A stretch of 64,000 nt of DNA from Torymus aiolomorphi (GCA_036365515.1 CM070873.1:180496104-180560103); one strand, 5' to 3'. Shown: positions 46,400-58,566, counted from the stretch's first letter. Notes: generated from the sequence alone by a model not told the origin. Program-made: numbers and translations.

Positions 46400-46945
46400 T
46401 AGGCCAGTCAAATTAGCTTTTTTTCGCCTGTTTTGTGACTTAATTGTAACCCAGGGTTTTCAAACGGATTCTTGTAGGGGGGCTCATCAGGCATAATACC
46501 CCGGTGAATGGGCCAAAAAATTTTTTCAGGAACATTTTTTAAATAACATGTCTTTAATTATTAATATTAAGAAACGTGACAGGGCTGAAAAATCGAATTA
46601 GTAGTTGTACTAACATAAAAAAAATATTGCGTCACAGTTATTGCAAAATTTCATTGTTATAAATAATCGCAAAGATGCGTGTGAGAAATAGAGAAAGTTA
46701 CAGTGTCACGCAAAGAAACTGAACATAGGAACTTCAAATCCGACGCGCTCGAAAATTTTTTGATATCTCGGTAACTAATTGACGTAAACACTTCATTTTT
46801 TTTTAATTTGGGGTAGCTCGCGAAAATATTAATATATGGCCTACTCGTTTCCCCGAAAACGTTTATTTAACATTATTAATTAACAATAATTATTTTTATT
46901 AACTTTTTTCTTCTTTTTTCCATAAAAAATTAATTAATTAATTAT
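46400..46945 (+). repeat. Left TIR of the Academ-like element
   Basis: Inverted match to 53784-52610, minus a 645-bp internal segment present only on the right. Confidence 0.85.
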
Positions 46946-47038
46946 AAATATGTTATTCGGTAGGTTTTTACATTTATTAAATAATAAAAAATAATATATT
47001 CACTTTTATAAAAATTTTGTTGAACATTTGATTACGAT

Positions 47039-48148
47039 TTATATCGGTACTTTTCGTTTCTTACATCGTGACACATCTGTGTGTGTTTCGTTATCATCAT
47101 CTTCTTCTTCTTCTTCTTCTTCTTCTTCTTCTTTTTCTTCTTCTTCTTCTTCTTCTTCTTCTTCTTCTTCTTCTTCTTCTTCTTCTTCTTTTTCTTCTTC
47201 TTCTTCTTCTTCTTCTTCTTCTTCTTCTTCTTCTGGTTCTTCGTCTTCTTCTTCATTATTAGCGTCTGGCACATTTGCCATCGGCATTTGAATAAGTCTT
47301 TCGATTAAATCTTCTTCCCCATCATCGTTAATAGCCATGTCTGTAATGTGTTCTATTACCATTTGTTCGATATTTGTACAATTTTCACCATGACATGATG
47401 AGCAGATTTGCGAGCATCGCAGCTCATGCTTTCTACAGCTACATGTTTTTCTTTTGCATCCCGTCTCACACCTACAACTGATCTTACAGAGTAATTCATC
47501 TGGAATAAGCGGTTCCAGCGTGTGAATTGGATAGATCACATTTTCTGGCTCTTTCCAACCCGACGCTGTTGGATCCTTTTTGTAACCAAGCCACTGTTGC
47601 AGTTGTAGGTATGTTCTGTACGCGTGCTGCTTCGTTGCACCTTCAGTCGGTGGCAAATTTTCTAATTTTAAGGAACCTTTTAAGGCAGACTTTTAAAAAT
47701 TTAAAAACCGCAGCTCATGTAGACTCTTATTGTCCTTCTTACTGCTGTACATACGACTAACAATATCATTTGCATTAGCAGCTAAAACATCAGGACTCAC
47801 GTTTGGATTATAAAAAGCAAGTGCTTTTTGCTGTAGGACAACATCCTTGATAAACGTTTTTATAATTTTGTTTTTTCCTTGTTTGAAAAAACAAGATGTC
47901 GTATCACATCCTGTGAAAGCATGCATAAAACCTACCAGCTTTTTCACTTCAGGGTATTTAAAACTTTGACTGTCATATATGCAATCATTTATATTTCCTT
48001 TACCGGATTTTAAGAAATAAATGGTATTAAGAGGTGTGTGCTGCGTTAAAATTACAAGTAAGTCGATGTCCTCTCCAATGATCCAGGTTGTACCACCTAC
48101 GCTGCATTTTTCAGCAGTACTGACAATAAGAAAATCGGCATAATAATT
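47039..48148 (-). pseudogene. XPG-like nuclease C-terminus and CXC-type Cys-rich domain
   Basis: Continues the nuclease after a frame break near 48111-48150. It carries GEDIDLLVIL (about 48070) and MHAFTGCDTTSCFF (about 47925), both typical of XPG/FEN PIN-fold active sites. Another frame break near 47690 leads to the final segment (47656-47039), which has a dense Cys pattern (CRCETGCKRKTCSCRKHELR, then CSQICSSCHGENC) like tesmin/TSO1 CXC DNA-binding domains, and then a long poly-Glu tract encoded by a GAA microsatellite. The C-terminus VSRCKKRKVPI is basic. Loss of frame suggests decay; the poly-Glu stretch is a repeat expansion and probably not functional. Confidence 0.7.
47096..47256. repeat. 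(TTC)n / (GAA)n microsatellite
   Basis: About 50 TTC units with a few TTT interruptions, coding on the minus strand for an almost pure glutamate run in the Academ-like protein. Confidence 0.95.
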
Positions 48149-49109
48149 CGATCAACCTTTTTTTATTTTTATTTCGACTTAAAAATTTATCTTGCGAAAT
48201 TGTTATTATAGAATTTCTATTAAATTCTATTTCTCGTCCTAAATTTTTATTTTCTCTCCGTGACCTCTCGGCTGCTTTGGTACTTTTAAAATTGATTCCC
48301 TCTGGATATCCATCGAAAACTATGATGGAATTTTTGCTATAGTTGTGTACTGTGTAGTCAATATACTGCTTAATAATGAAATCAATCGATTTATTAGCAT
48401 CCCAGCGCACTTTATGCAAAAGAAACCCCCCATCAACCACATAAAAATCGTTTGGACCACAAGATACACCGGTAATCTTAGAAAAATTATCATAGAATGA
48501 TGATTTTCGTCCCTTCCGCATTCCGCCCTCGTCAAAAAGAGAACGCGGATAAGGAGAAAGCTCATATTCTAAAAACTTTAACATGTCTGTTTTATTTTCA
48601 ATATTTAATGATATTCTCTGAAATATAAGTGTTGGGTCAATTGTTATGACTTCATTGTTTACTTTCACTGAAGAATTTACTGCCTTCAATGATAGGACTT
48701 TGTCCTTTCTTTGAAATTTGACCGAACCAAAATTACCACCAATAATTTTTTTCATTGAAGAGAAACCTACTTCTAGTGCTTCGTAACAATTGATTTTGTT
48801 ATCACCTATTATGCCAGTGCTGATAGATATTATATTATCGGTCACGGGAAATGGGTTATGGTTTTGGAAAAATTCAATCAACTTTTTGGAGTCCTGTAAA
48901 TCTCTCGTGATGCGTGCATTACTTGCGTCTATGTGTTGATCAGAAGTAGCGTACGTGGTATTACAAAATTGCTCCATAGCATCCGTCACTTCAATTAAAA
49001 CAATATTTGATAGAATCCATTTACATAAAGTGCTATCTGTTATTCCACGTCCATGAGTCAAGCCACCGCTCACTTTCATCGGTCTCATTAGCATTTGTTC
49101 AATTATCAT
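48111..49109 (-). pseudogene. Academ-like protein, XPG-like N-terminal half
   Basis: 332 residues beginning MIIEQMLMRPMKVSGGLTHG. The first half has conserved-looking SGGLTHGRGITDSTLCKWI and LEYELSPYPRSLFDEGGMRK. The second half begins a PIN-type nuclease fold: VVDGGFLLHKVRW (first acidic strand) and IIVFDGYPEG (second). The active-site acids continue in a different frame below 48111 (GEDIDLL). It follows the transposase-like protein by only 18 bases in a shifted frame, so one original polyprotein is likely. A single frameshift at either end disables it. Confidence 0.65.
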
Positions 49110-49127
49110 GTCCGACCACGTACCAGA

Positions 49128-51744
49128 TCAGTATTTCTCAATTCGCCTTATGGTAAAATAACCTGCACGACTAAATTTGTCATATTCCATGACATCCATT
49201 ATATTTTCAAGATTACGCATATCTTGTAAATATAAATGGCTGCTTTTAGCATACAGATTATGGCCACTAGCATGAAAATAAGGCAGCATTTGTTGAACAC
49301 AGTTCAAATGTATTAACCAATTTCCACTTCTTTCGGCCTGAATAAACTGCTTAGCCAGATCAACCATTTTAAAATAAAGAATCCACAATCGTGCAGTTGG
49401 GCCGTTTTCTTTTATAGATTCTAATTTGTTTAAAAACTTGTTTTTTATTTTTGTTAACTCATCACTTTGTAGTAACGTATGGAACTCCGATTGTCCTACG
49501 TGGTTAAACAAATTATTTAAAACAAGTACTTCTTCGTCTGAGAGATCGATGGAAGAAAAAATAATATTTGCCAAAGCATTTTGAATTAAAATATTTCCTT
49601 GGATCGATCTCGAATAAGCATGGCCAGCTAATACTTTCTCTGCTGAAACTTCAGCATAAATTTCACAAAATGCGTCCTTTAAACCACTACCTTCCATTAT
49701 GAAACCTATTGCACCAAGATACGACATAAGCAAATGGAACCCTTCAAGCCTGACAATAACTTTGTCGATCTTTGCTTCGTTTTGAGTTCCTTTACAACAC
49801 TCAACGATTTCTCTAGCCTTTTGATATAAAGGTTGATCGAAAGTCACGAAAACATTTTTTTGACATTGGCTTTCGCATTTTTCATTAGCTTCCATTAAAA
49901 TAGTAAAAATGGTATCGTAATTACTTGGTGGTGCATTCACAAATGGGACGGGAATTATTTTTGAAACATGAAACGGTTTGACTTGTGTACACTGTTCCAT
50001 AAAGCTATTCCAGCCACTTATGTTTTCTCGCCGTGTATAATTTCCGTAAAACCACAAAAAATCCGAGTTCTCTACTTGATTATTTGGTATAGAATTTGTT
50101 TCATTGACATCTTCAATTTTTATAGTTTTAAGCCCTGCATGGATAACTCTTTGAAAAATTTTCAAAGAAACAAATCCAAAAGTGCCTATATTACTTGCCG
50201 ATGGAATACGACGCAGGCGCTCGATTTTCGTAGTACTGGATATTTCGGAGGCAGGAGTTGCACACATCACTCCACCCATCGCATGGAAGGTATTTCTGCC
50301 GTCGATTGTACATGTGTTATGATCAGCATTATCATAAATAAATTGAAAATACCATTTGCCTGAATCATAACTTTCAGGTTGATAAACTACAGAGGACTCG
50401 AAAAGTTGTGTTTTGTAATAAGAAACACATAAGTCAATATACGCAAGAGAATCAATTAGATTTTTCGAAGCATGTTTCTTATACATCATTGATGATAGAC
50501 CTAGCAATATGGGGGATAAAAATGACCGAGGTCTTACTGAATATATTATAATGTGACAAAGTGTTGCGATTCTTTTATCCCACATTTCATAAGAAGTTTC
50601 TGAACTTTTGTGGCTTTTAATTAAAACATCTAAAACTAATCGTAACGTCGGTGGTATGTCATTATCAACGTTATCTAAAAAACAATTGGGTGCAGGATAA
50701 TTAGCTGTGTCGTAATATTTTGATCTAATATCGTCCAAAATAAATTTCGCAGATGTTTCGACAATCCTTTCACGCTCCTTATCTACATCAGAATTTCTAT
50801 TTTTATACCACTCCTCAGAGAGAATCTTATTTCTTACCGATGCAAAACAAACCACCAAATCATTTTTTACTCTATAAATCGTAATTGTGTTACCAAAATA
50901 TTCTAATAATCTATTTTCTATTGTATCTAGTTTAGTAGGAACTTTCCCTTGGTATTGATTTAAAATATCTTGAATTGAAAATTGACATTCGTCGTCGCTA
51001 CATTCGCACAAATAAGATATTATATACTCTACGGTATCGGCCGTATCTTTGCTCATCGGTCGACCAAGCTGATCAGTAAGTCTAAAAACTGAAAATTTCC
51101 TGAGACAATAATCTTGGTAACGAGCGGCGCGCTCAACTAAATCTACGTTTTCTATGCATTTTTTAATGTTTCTATATTCTTTCTGACGATTATCTTGTAA
51201 ATTATGATTTTCTAATCGCGAATTGATTTTTTCCATAATAGTATTTTTGAGAGTATTGCTTGTAACATATTTAACTTTGAATCGATGAATTTTAGTCTGT
51301 TTCAACCGCTCGGAGTCATACTCATCGGATGCATTTTCTCCGCAAAAAAGACAGTACTTACTGAAATCAAATTTTTGTAATAATACTACCTCTCCTGGCA
51401 GTTTCTTTTAAAGTTGTAGTTTTTTGTTGTGCAGTCTTTGTGCTTGACTCTCTAACGTAATGGCTGTGACAATTCTTATGAATATTTATTGACTCACACT
51501 TTTGAAGCTTTTTATGCTTGTTATCTTTCCTCTTTAAGCTTGCTTCAATCAATGTTGCTATAGCCCTTTCTTTGATATTTCGTAGCTGGTCAGGAAATAT
51601 AATTTTGTCACAGAGCAAACAGATATTCTCGTCGTAAGTTTCCATCTTTTTAAAAAGCTTTATCACACACCTGCCGCAGAATGACAGCGGCCAATGCTTT
51701 ATAGACTGAGTAACCTTTTTTACTAGTGGAAAAGGGGGCTCCAT
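49128..51744 (-). pseudogene. Academ-like transposase, frameshifted near N-terminus
   Basis: The N-terminal piece (51744-51367, 125 residues) is Cys-rich (FCGRC, CLLCDKI, HKNCHSHYV), as expected for the zinc-binding head of this family. A one-base shift at an A5 run near 51385 leads to CLFCGENASDEYDSE and then the long piece (51305-49128, 725 residues). That piece contains ITIYRVKNDLVVCFASVRNK, NYPAPNCFLDN, RPRSFLSPILLGLSSMM and the motif FIYDNADHNTCTIDGRNTFH with candidate catalytic acids, followed by HAMGGVMCATP and many helical segments. I recall this motif from a widespread arthropod and cnidarian transposon family; its exact catalytic residues are not known to me. It is probably inactive because of the shift. 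Confidence 0.7.
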
Positions 51745-52609
51745 CTATCAGTGTATTTTTAACACAAATACCTTCACTGAATTTATATGTATCAATTATT
51801 TTTTGTAATTAATGAAATTACTATATGTTACTTGAAAATTAAAAAAAAATAGTAATATATTGTAACGATCTTAATTAATCAATAATTATATCATTTAGTT
51901 ATCAGCAATAATTCCTTTATACACCCATAAAAATACTTTGTTATAGTAACTATTTTTATTTATAAGTAATTAAACATTAAATATTTACGTACAATTATTA
52001 TTGGCAGATATTAAGAATTATCACTTATGAAATTTTCTTGATCTATTTCTTAAGGATGAATTGTTCATGAGTAATTAAAGATACGTGAGTGTAAAAATGT
52101 TCTCAAAATGAAATTAGAAAAGCTAGTGTGAAGGCACAAGAGCAGGGATTTATAAATAAATAATTATAATACTTGTGTTGTATTTTAGTATAACTACCAA
52201 AGGTTTGGTATATCCAGTGCGTAAATCTCAGTAAACATCCGTAAAATGTATCTCTTGCAGTTGTAATTTGATATTGAAACCGATCCGAATTGTCGTTGAA
52301 AAAACTACCTACATAACTTTAATACAGAAATTATTGTGATTTTGCGTAATTACACTATAAGTCAGAAGAACATGTATGCACTTACAAGTGTTCAATAATT
52401 GAAATTTGCAACTAAATCTTTGTGCCAGTTGCAGTATTTCAAACAAAGTACTTGTACTGTTGTAGCTGATGCATGGCGTTATTCTGAACACATAAAAGCG
52501 CGGCGGATTTCGAATCTATTCACACACACATACACTCACATACACAGAATTATATAAAAATATGTTTAATTTATTAATAATATGTACCATTGCATCAAAT
52601 TAAATATAG
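51745..52609. other. 5' flank of the Academ-like gene
   Basis: AT-rich non-coding sequence between the gene start and right TIR. A GC patch AAAGCGCGGCGGATTTCG (about 52494) precedes a CA-rich stretch; it may contain the promoter. No gene. Confidence 0.4.
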
Positions 52610-53784
52610 TTAATTATTTATTTATGAAAAAAGAAGAAAAAAGTTAATAAAAATAATTATTGTTAATTAATAATGTTAAATAAAAGTTTTCGGGGAAACG
52701 AGTAGGCCACATATTAATATTTTCGCGAGCTACCCCAAATTAAAAAAAACATGAAGTATTTATGTCAATTAGTTACCGAAATAGCAAAAAATTTTCGAGC
52801 GCGTTGGATTTGAAGTTCCTATGTTCAGTTTTTTTGCGTGACACTGTAACTTTCTCTATTTTTCACACGCATCTTTGCGATTATTTATAACAATGAAATT
52901 TTGCAATAAATGTGATGCAATATTTTTTTTATGTTAGTACAACTACTAATTCGATTTTTCAGCCATGTCACGTTTCTTAATATTAATAATTAAAGACATG
53001 AAGATTTTTCCAAAAAAAAAAATTATCTCGGCTCCTAGAGTACTTAGAGAGTTCGGAGGTAGCTTAAAATTTCGGGAAAAATGCCAGCTTTCCAACGAAC
53101 CTACTATCGATTATCTATGATAAATACTCGAGTCGCAATTCCATTTATTTATAACGAAAAAAATGACTTATTTTTATTATGCGATATAAACAATTAAATT
53201 TGAAAAAATCGCTTAGTTATTCATTGTTCGTGAAAGTAGAGATGTTACTCTTTTATAATCGCTTTTGTGCATCCTCGTACGATGCCCCACGGCTTGGGAA
53301 AAATGACGCAAACATGACCAAAATCTAATAAATAAATGGAATTATGCAAAAACTATTGAATATTTTTAACTGAAATTTTAACTGCTTATTAAGTACCACA
53401 AGGACCATACTTTAACAAGTTATCAAGAGCCTAGCAATTTTTTTCACGGAGTTATAAACAATCGTTAAAATGGCCATTTTCAGCGGTTTTTTGCGATTTG
53501 CAGATAAACAAATTAACTAAATTTAAATCTTGAGGTCGCGTTCTGTAGAGCTTTTTAATATCTACAAAGTTTATATAGAACTTTTTTCTGTAAAGTCAAT
53601 AGTTTTTTTTCTGTGGTCAAAAAACTGGTTTTTCAATCATTAATTTGTTATTTAAAAAATATTCCTGACAAAATTTTTTGGCTCATTCACCGGGGTATTG
53701 TGCCTGATGAGCCCCCCTACAAGAATCCGTTTGAAAACCCTGAGTTACAATTAAGTTGCAGAAAAAACTAATTTGACTGGCCTA
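52610..53784 (-). repeat. Right TIR of the Academ-like element, with extra segment
   Basis: Matches the left TIR in inverted form at its outer (53645-53784) and inner (52610-53000) parts. The 645 bp between (starting near CTCGGCTCCTAGAGTACTTA) has no left counterpart. Confidence 0.85.
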
Positions 53785-53900
53785 TAATGCGTATATTTTA
53801 TATTCAGAAATTTGGTTTTTGGATATATATGAACATATTTTTTAATAAATATATGCAATAAATAGATATACATATTTACTTATATAACTAATTGTTTTTT

Positions 53901-53970
53901 TTAATTATCAATAATTTCTACCCAAATAATATTTTCAATTTCTAATGAATTTTCTAATTTATTTTGTATT
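53901..53970 (-). pseudogene. Helitron helicase C-terminal tail (displaced)
   Basis: A short open stretch reading NKLENSLEIENIIWVEIIDN and a TAA (53901-53903). It fits the end of Helitron helicases and would follow directly from the SR-type motif at 55452 if the palindromic element and its GTATTT/GTATAT target copy were removed. The match is short, so this is tentative. Confidence 0.45.
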
Positions 53971-53971
53971 T

Positions 53972-55448
53972 GGGAGCGTCCAGCAGTAACGGGCCACCGA
54001 GCGCGCGTGGTTCCTTTTTTCGCGTAAAAGGCGCTCTGTTTAACTCGCTCATAATCGTATGCTGCGTCTTTGAAAAAAAAACCAAGGACCTATATCGATA
54101 GATTTTTTTCTGCTCTTTCCAATTGCGCCATTGTTTTTATTGCGAAACGCGTTCTTCCGGACGAAAACTCGAGTTGAATATTGAAAGCCATTTTTCTCAA
54201 AGTATATCATGTTTTTTTCAAAATAAACTACACCATTGGAAAGTACAACTCTTAAACTTCAAAACCCTATCTTGGAGAAGTTGGAGAAATAAAGGGTTTA
54301 AAAGTAACAACATGAAAAAGACAGCGCCGAGGGTCCGCGCGAGCCCCTCGCGCCCGTGCGTACGGCACGTTTAAGTGCACGCTCTATTCAATTCGCTAAT
54401 AATCGTGTACCAAGTCTTTGAAAAAAGAATTAAGGACATATATCGACAGATTTTTTCCTGCTCTTTCCAATAGTGCTATTATTTTTATTCCGAAATGCTT
54501 CCTTCTAGCTGAAAATTCCATTTGAATGTTTAAACTCTATTATTTCAATAAAATATCAGTCTTTTCTTCAAAATGAATTATATTCTTCAAAAGTACAAGT
54601 CTTAAACTATAAAATATTATATTTTTAAGTTGAATCATGAAAAGTTCAAAAATAGTAAGATCAAAAAGACAGCGGCTGCCCGAACTTTTTACGCTATGCT
54701 CAAGGGCGGATTAATACACGCGATGTGCTATTTCGCCCTTTCTTTTTTGTAAATATAAAATGTTTTGTAACTTACAATGCCAATGCGTGGACATAATTTC
54801 GTGGATCTAGTTGTAACAGTTAGTATAATATTACAATGAACTTTGTTCATTTATAGAACAAAATTTGAAAAACATAATATATTAAACATAAAAATATCCA
54901 TGAACGCACTGAAAGCAGTATAATTCGGAATAAAAATAATAGCACCAGTGGAAAGAGCAGGAAAAATTCTATCGATATATGTCCTTAGTTCTTTTTTCAG
55001 AGACTTGGTACACGATTATTAGCGAATTGAATAGAGCGTGCACTTAAACGTGCCGTACGCACGGGCGCGAGGGGCTCGCGTGGACCCTCGGCGCTGTCTT
55101 TTTCATGTTGTTACTTTTAAACCCTTTATTTCTCCAACTTCTCCAAGATAGGGTTTTGAAGCTTAAGAGCTGTACTTTCCAATGGTGTAGTTTATTTTGA
55201 AAAAAAACATGATATACTTTGAGAAAAATGGCTTTCAATATTCAACTCGAGTTTTCGTCCGGAAGAAAGCGTTTCGCAATAAAAACAATGGCACCATTGG
55301 AAAGAGCAAGAAAAAATCTATCGATATAGGTCCTTGGTTTTTTTTCTCAAAGACGCAGCATACGATTATGAACGAGTTAAACAGAGCGCCTTTTACGCGA
55401 AAAAAGGCACCGCGCGCGCTCGGTGGCCCGTTTCTGCTGGACGCTTCC
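53972..55448. mobile_element. Palindromic foldback element with 525-bp arms
   Basis: Left arm 53972-54495 and right arm about 54922-55448 are inverted copies beginning GG(G/A)AGCGTCCAGCAG, around a 426-bp unique centre. Flanks GTATTT and GTATAT look like a 6-bp target duplication with one change. Within each arm a unit is duplicated in tandem: the module around CGATAGATTTTTTTCTGCTC (about 54100) recurs near 54450. It has no supported gene. Confidence 0.85.
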
Positions 55449-57235
55449 GTATATTCAACATCGTGGTAAAGCAACATATAATTGTCCGTGTGAGAATAAT
55501 TTCCTTTTGATGTATAACCCTACATAATCAAAACTTTGTCCCTGAGATTTATTAATGGTCATGCAAAATGCTAATGTTAATGGAAACTGTTTTTTTATAA
55601 AGAATAAACGGTAAAGAAGAAGATTCTCCTGTATTTATTAATGTAATTCTTGGATAGAAAATCTATTACCTACTTTTTCTCCTGTTAATATTGCTGCTTC
55701 AATATTATATCTAAATAATTTGGTTATTTTAAGTCTAGTACCGTTACATAAACCTTCGTGTATACTCAAATTTCCAATTAACATAACAATAGCATTAACT
55801 TTTAAATCTAATTTATGAGGTGGCAAACCTTCATAAATATTGTTTAATGTTTCTATTGGAAAAAGTAGATGTATGTTGTCATCACTTTGATCAACACCTT
55901 TATGAGTCGCATAATCTGTACTATAATAAGTCTTCTTATCACCATTTAATAACATTAAAATTTTTTTATTCAAAAATTTAATGTCTTCATTATGAGGTCC
56001 TAAAATAACAGGATCATAATCATTTATTTTATTAATATTTTTATAAATTTGTAAGCAAACATCGTTAGTTTTCCAATTATTAGATATTATAAAAGGATTT
56101 ATATTACCGTCTCCAATTTGTAATAATAATTTTGAGAATTCATTATTCTGAGAACGAATATTGTGTTTTAATTTGAAAATTTTAAATAAATGCCAAAGTT
56201 CAGAATATTTAATAGTGTCTTCAATTATAGCACTTCTAAATCCGTTTTTAATTACTAGGAGTATTTGTCGAAAATCACCTCCTAAAATTATTAATTTTCC
56301 CCCAAAAGGTAAATCGTTTGTACATAAATCTCTTAAAGTTCTGTCAATAATTTCTAAACCTTTTCTGGGTATCATAGATGCTTCATCTCAGATTATGACT
56401 TCTGTTTCTCTTAATTTCCTTTATCTGATTCTAATTTTAAAAAAGAATTTTCAATACTATTTAAATCTAATGGTAATCTAAAGGTTCTATGAGTAGTCAT
56501 TCCTTTGGGTAATAGAATAGACGCTATACCAGTCCAAGCCATTCATATAATATTTTTTCCTTTTGATAGAAAATAATAAATTAAAGTTTAACATAAAAAT
56601 GTTTTACCCGAACCTCCAGGACCGTCTATAAAATTTATTTTATTTATATTTTTTATAAGTTGTTTGAAAATAAATTTTTGATCTTCATTTAATTTTGTAA
56701 ACATATCTTCGAATATTTCCTTACTAATTGAAATTATTTTACTATCGTATTTTATATCATTTATGATGGGATCAGGTTCAGGTTATCCAAAATCTGTACA
56801 AGATAAATCTTCCAACAATAATAATTTATTTATAGGATCTAAAGCTAAGTTATCTTTATTTTCACGAAAATCTTCACTTAAGTATTTTTTAAAATTTTCC
56901 CAAATAATATTGGCTTGAATATTTTCTATTAGTAGAAACGAAGTAAAAAATTTACGTAATTGAAAAGGTAACATGATACGACATGCTTCTTAAAAAATTT
57001 TTTAAATTTGTAAATCGTTTTCTATTAAATCCATTGCAGTCGCAGCTTCTTTATGAGTATTATACGTTACATTTTTATATGTACGTAAATCTTTAAAGGA
57101 AGTAGCGCCTTTTATACGACTTAATATTAATTTTAAAGCGAATCTTTCAGAATCTTTTGGAGATACTATATTTAAACGTCCAATAGCATAATGTTTTTGT
57201 TCACGTTCACGATTTACCCAAAATGTCTCCCCAGG
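55449..57235 (-). pseudogene. Helitron Pif1-type helicase, broken
   Basis: Helicase half of the Helitron transposase. It opens with REREQKHYAIGRLNIVSPKD and GATSFKDLRTYKN (about 57190-57075). After a damaged region with a Walker A-like stretch around 56600 (minus strand: GPGGSGKT-like, in a shifted frame), the long piece 56375-55638 carries LIILGGDFRQILLVI and VNAIVMLIGNLSIHEGLCNG. A frameshift near 55640 leads to the terminal [19 protein letters not shown] and [10 protein letters not shown] just before the palindromic element. Several frame breaks and stops are present (56376, 56783, 57002), so it is inactive. Confidence 0.85.
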
Positions 57236-58566
57236 TGGTGACAAGGCGGAGTCCAGGCCCGAACGTTTTGAGTCAGCACTAGGTAGCGGACACTTCGCGT
57301 GCGCACAATACCGATTGGCGACAACTACTCAGTATAGCAGGCGCGAGCAAGAAGAAGTCGGGCGCGAGCTACGGTCCACAATGGAGTGACCGAGCGTCGC
57401 ACAGTGGTGAAGGAACGAGCCGGCCGGTGCCCGCGTGCTAGCGCCACCACTCCTTCGTTTTCGGGTACTAGACTCTCTCTTTCTCGCTCGCTCTCCCATG
57501 CTGTAAGCGATGGCCGCGCGCAGCCTGTGTTTACGTGCGCGCATGCCCCCGGTGTTCTGCACGACAGCGCTGACTACGTGATGTTACGACGGCGCCGCTA
57601 CATCAAGGACGAAGAGACAGGTGAAGCCCTCACAAGATGTGCGGGGCCTCCAACAGATGTGCTCGACGAACACCTGGTACATCCCTGGAGCTGGTTAGGT
57701 TCTTCCACTTCTTCTGCTCAAGAGTGTCAGTGAATCTAGGTAGGATCAGTAGTTTACTCCTCTCGCTTCTCGTTCTCCTACTTATTCTCCCTCTTGTGTT
57801 GTTGCAGGTCACAAGTAGACGGACAGCGGGGACTGACATGCAGCAACAGCCTCCACAAGTGCAGCTGTTCACCCATGGGTCTGTTTCTGCAGTGCAGCAC
57901 TGCCTTTCTCTTGTATCTCAGCATCTACCCACATCTTCCCCGGTTATACAAGGTAAATTCTGTTCCTCGTTATCCGGTGTTATGCAAATACTACATTAGT
58001 TTTCTTTATTTGCAGGCGTGAGCAGCATAGTCGCAGAGGCAGAGTCTCCGGCGAGGCCAGATGCGCTCCTGCGCCACCTCCTCCTGGAATATGGTGTTTT
58101 CTTTCTTACTAAGTTTTCTCTATTCTGTTTATGTTGTTTCACCAGTGCTCGTCTTCTTCTTTACTAACCATCTTTTCTTTTTACAGGGTCACGACAGAGC
58201 TGCCGCCTCCACATACCAAGAAGAATCAAGAGGAGAGTGGGCCCAGCTCACTCGCAACGCAGCAGCAACAGTTAATATCAGGGATGGCAGGAGCTACGTC
58301 TTCTTCATCAGGAGCGGGGCATCGTTGCAGCACAAGGAGCTCGGAATGCTCCTCTACAAGAGTGCTGTCTTCGCTTTTAGTGTGTGTTACAGGTAACAGT
58401 GTTAATTAGGGTGCCGTATGGGTTGCTTGGGCCCTCTTCTGCCAAGCATTCCTTTTCTAAGGTTAGGATTTTCTGTTCTGGGGTCTTGGCCAGAAAAGAA
58501 CCCTCACAGCAGCCGCTAGGGTTTTTTCCTATCTACATTACTAATTGTAATGCTCCAAAGTGAGCG
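57236..58566 (+). mobile_element. GC-rich insertion inside the Helitron
   Basis: About 1.33 kb of GC-rich sequence separates the Rep part (ending IPHYYI) from the helicase part (starting near FWVNREREQ). Flanks CAAAAT (left) and CAATAT (right) differ by one base and may be a 6-bp target duplication. The insert ends GAGCGTTA. No TIR or LTR pairing was found. It contains a plausible four-exon gene. Confidence 0.6.
57637..58275 (+). CDS. Predicted four-exon gene within the Helitron insert
   Basis: Exons 57637-57693 (MCGASNRCARRTPGTSLEL), 57808-57952 (VTSRRTAGTDMQQQPPQVQL...), 58016-58093 (SSIVAEAESPARPDALLRHL...) and 58187-58275 join with GT-AG borders and compatible phases (0, 1, 1) to give 122 residues ending SQRSSNS and TAA. 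Introns are 114, 63 and 93 bases with pyrimidine-rich ends before AG. The product is Ser/Gln/Arg-rich with no motif I recognise. It may be a captured host-gene fragment, a gene of an unknown element, or a chance model in GC-rich DNA; the first donor (CTG-GTTAGG) is the weakest border. Confidence 0.4.

Larger units (their letters stand above)
46400..53784 (-). mobile_element. Academ-like DNA transposon with long TIRs
   Basis: Inverted ends TAGGCCAGTCAAATTAG and its complement bound 7,385 bp, flanked by TAA on both sides, a 3-bp target duplication. The TIRs extend over about 545 bp (46400-46945 and 52610-53784), with an extra 645 bp in the right copy at about 53000-53645. All genes are on the minus strand and encode a Cys-rich transposase-like protein and an XPG/FEN-like nuclease, the combination known from the Academ superfamily. 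The superfamily assignment is from memory of its features and is moderately certain. Confidence 0.75.

Noticed and set aside
47028..47291. Poly-Ser, poly-Leu, poly-Phe and poly-Lys frames over the TTC repeat
   Set aside because: Shadows of a trinucleotide repeat; only the minus-strand Glu frame continues into recognisable protein.
54123..55477. Open frames in the palindromic element arms
   Set aside because: They are mirrored in both arms and carry no recognisable motif.
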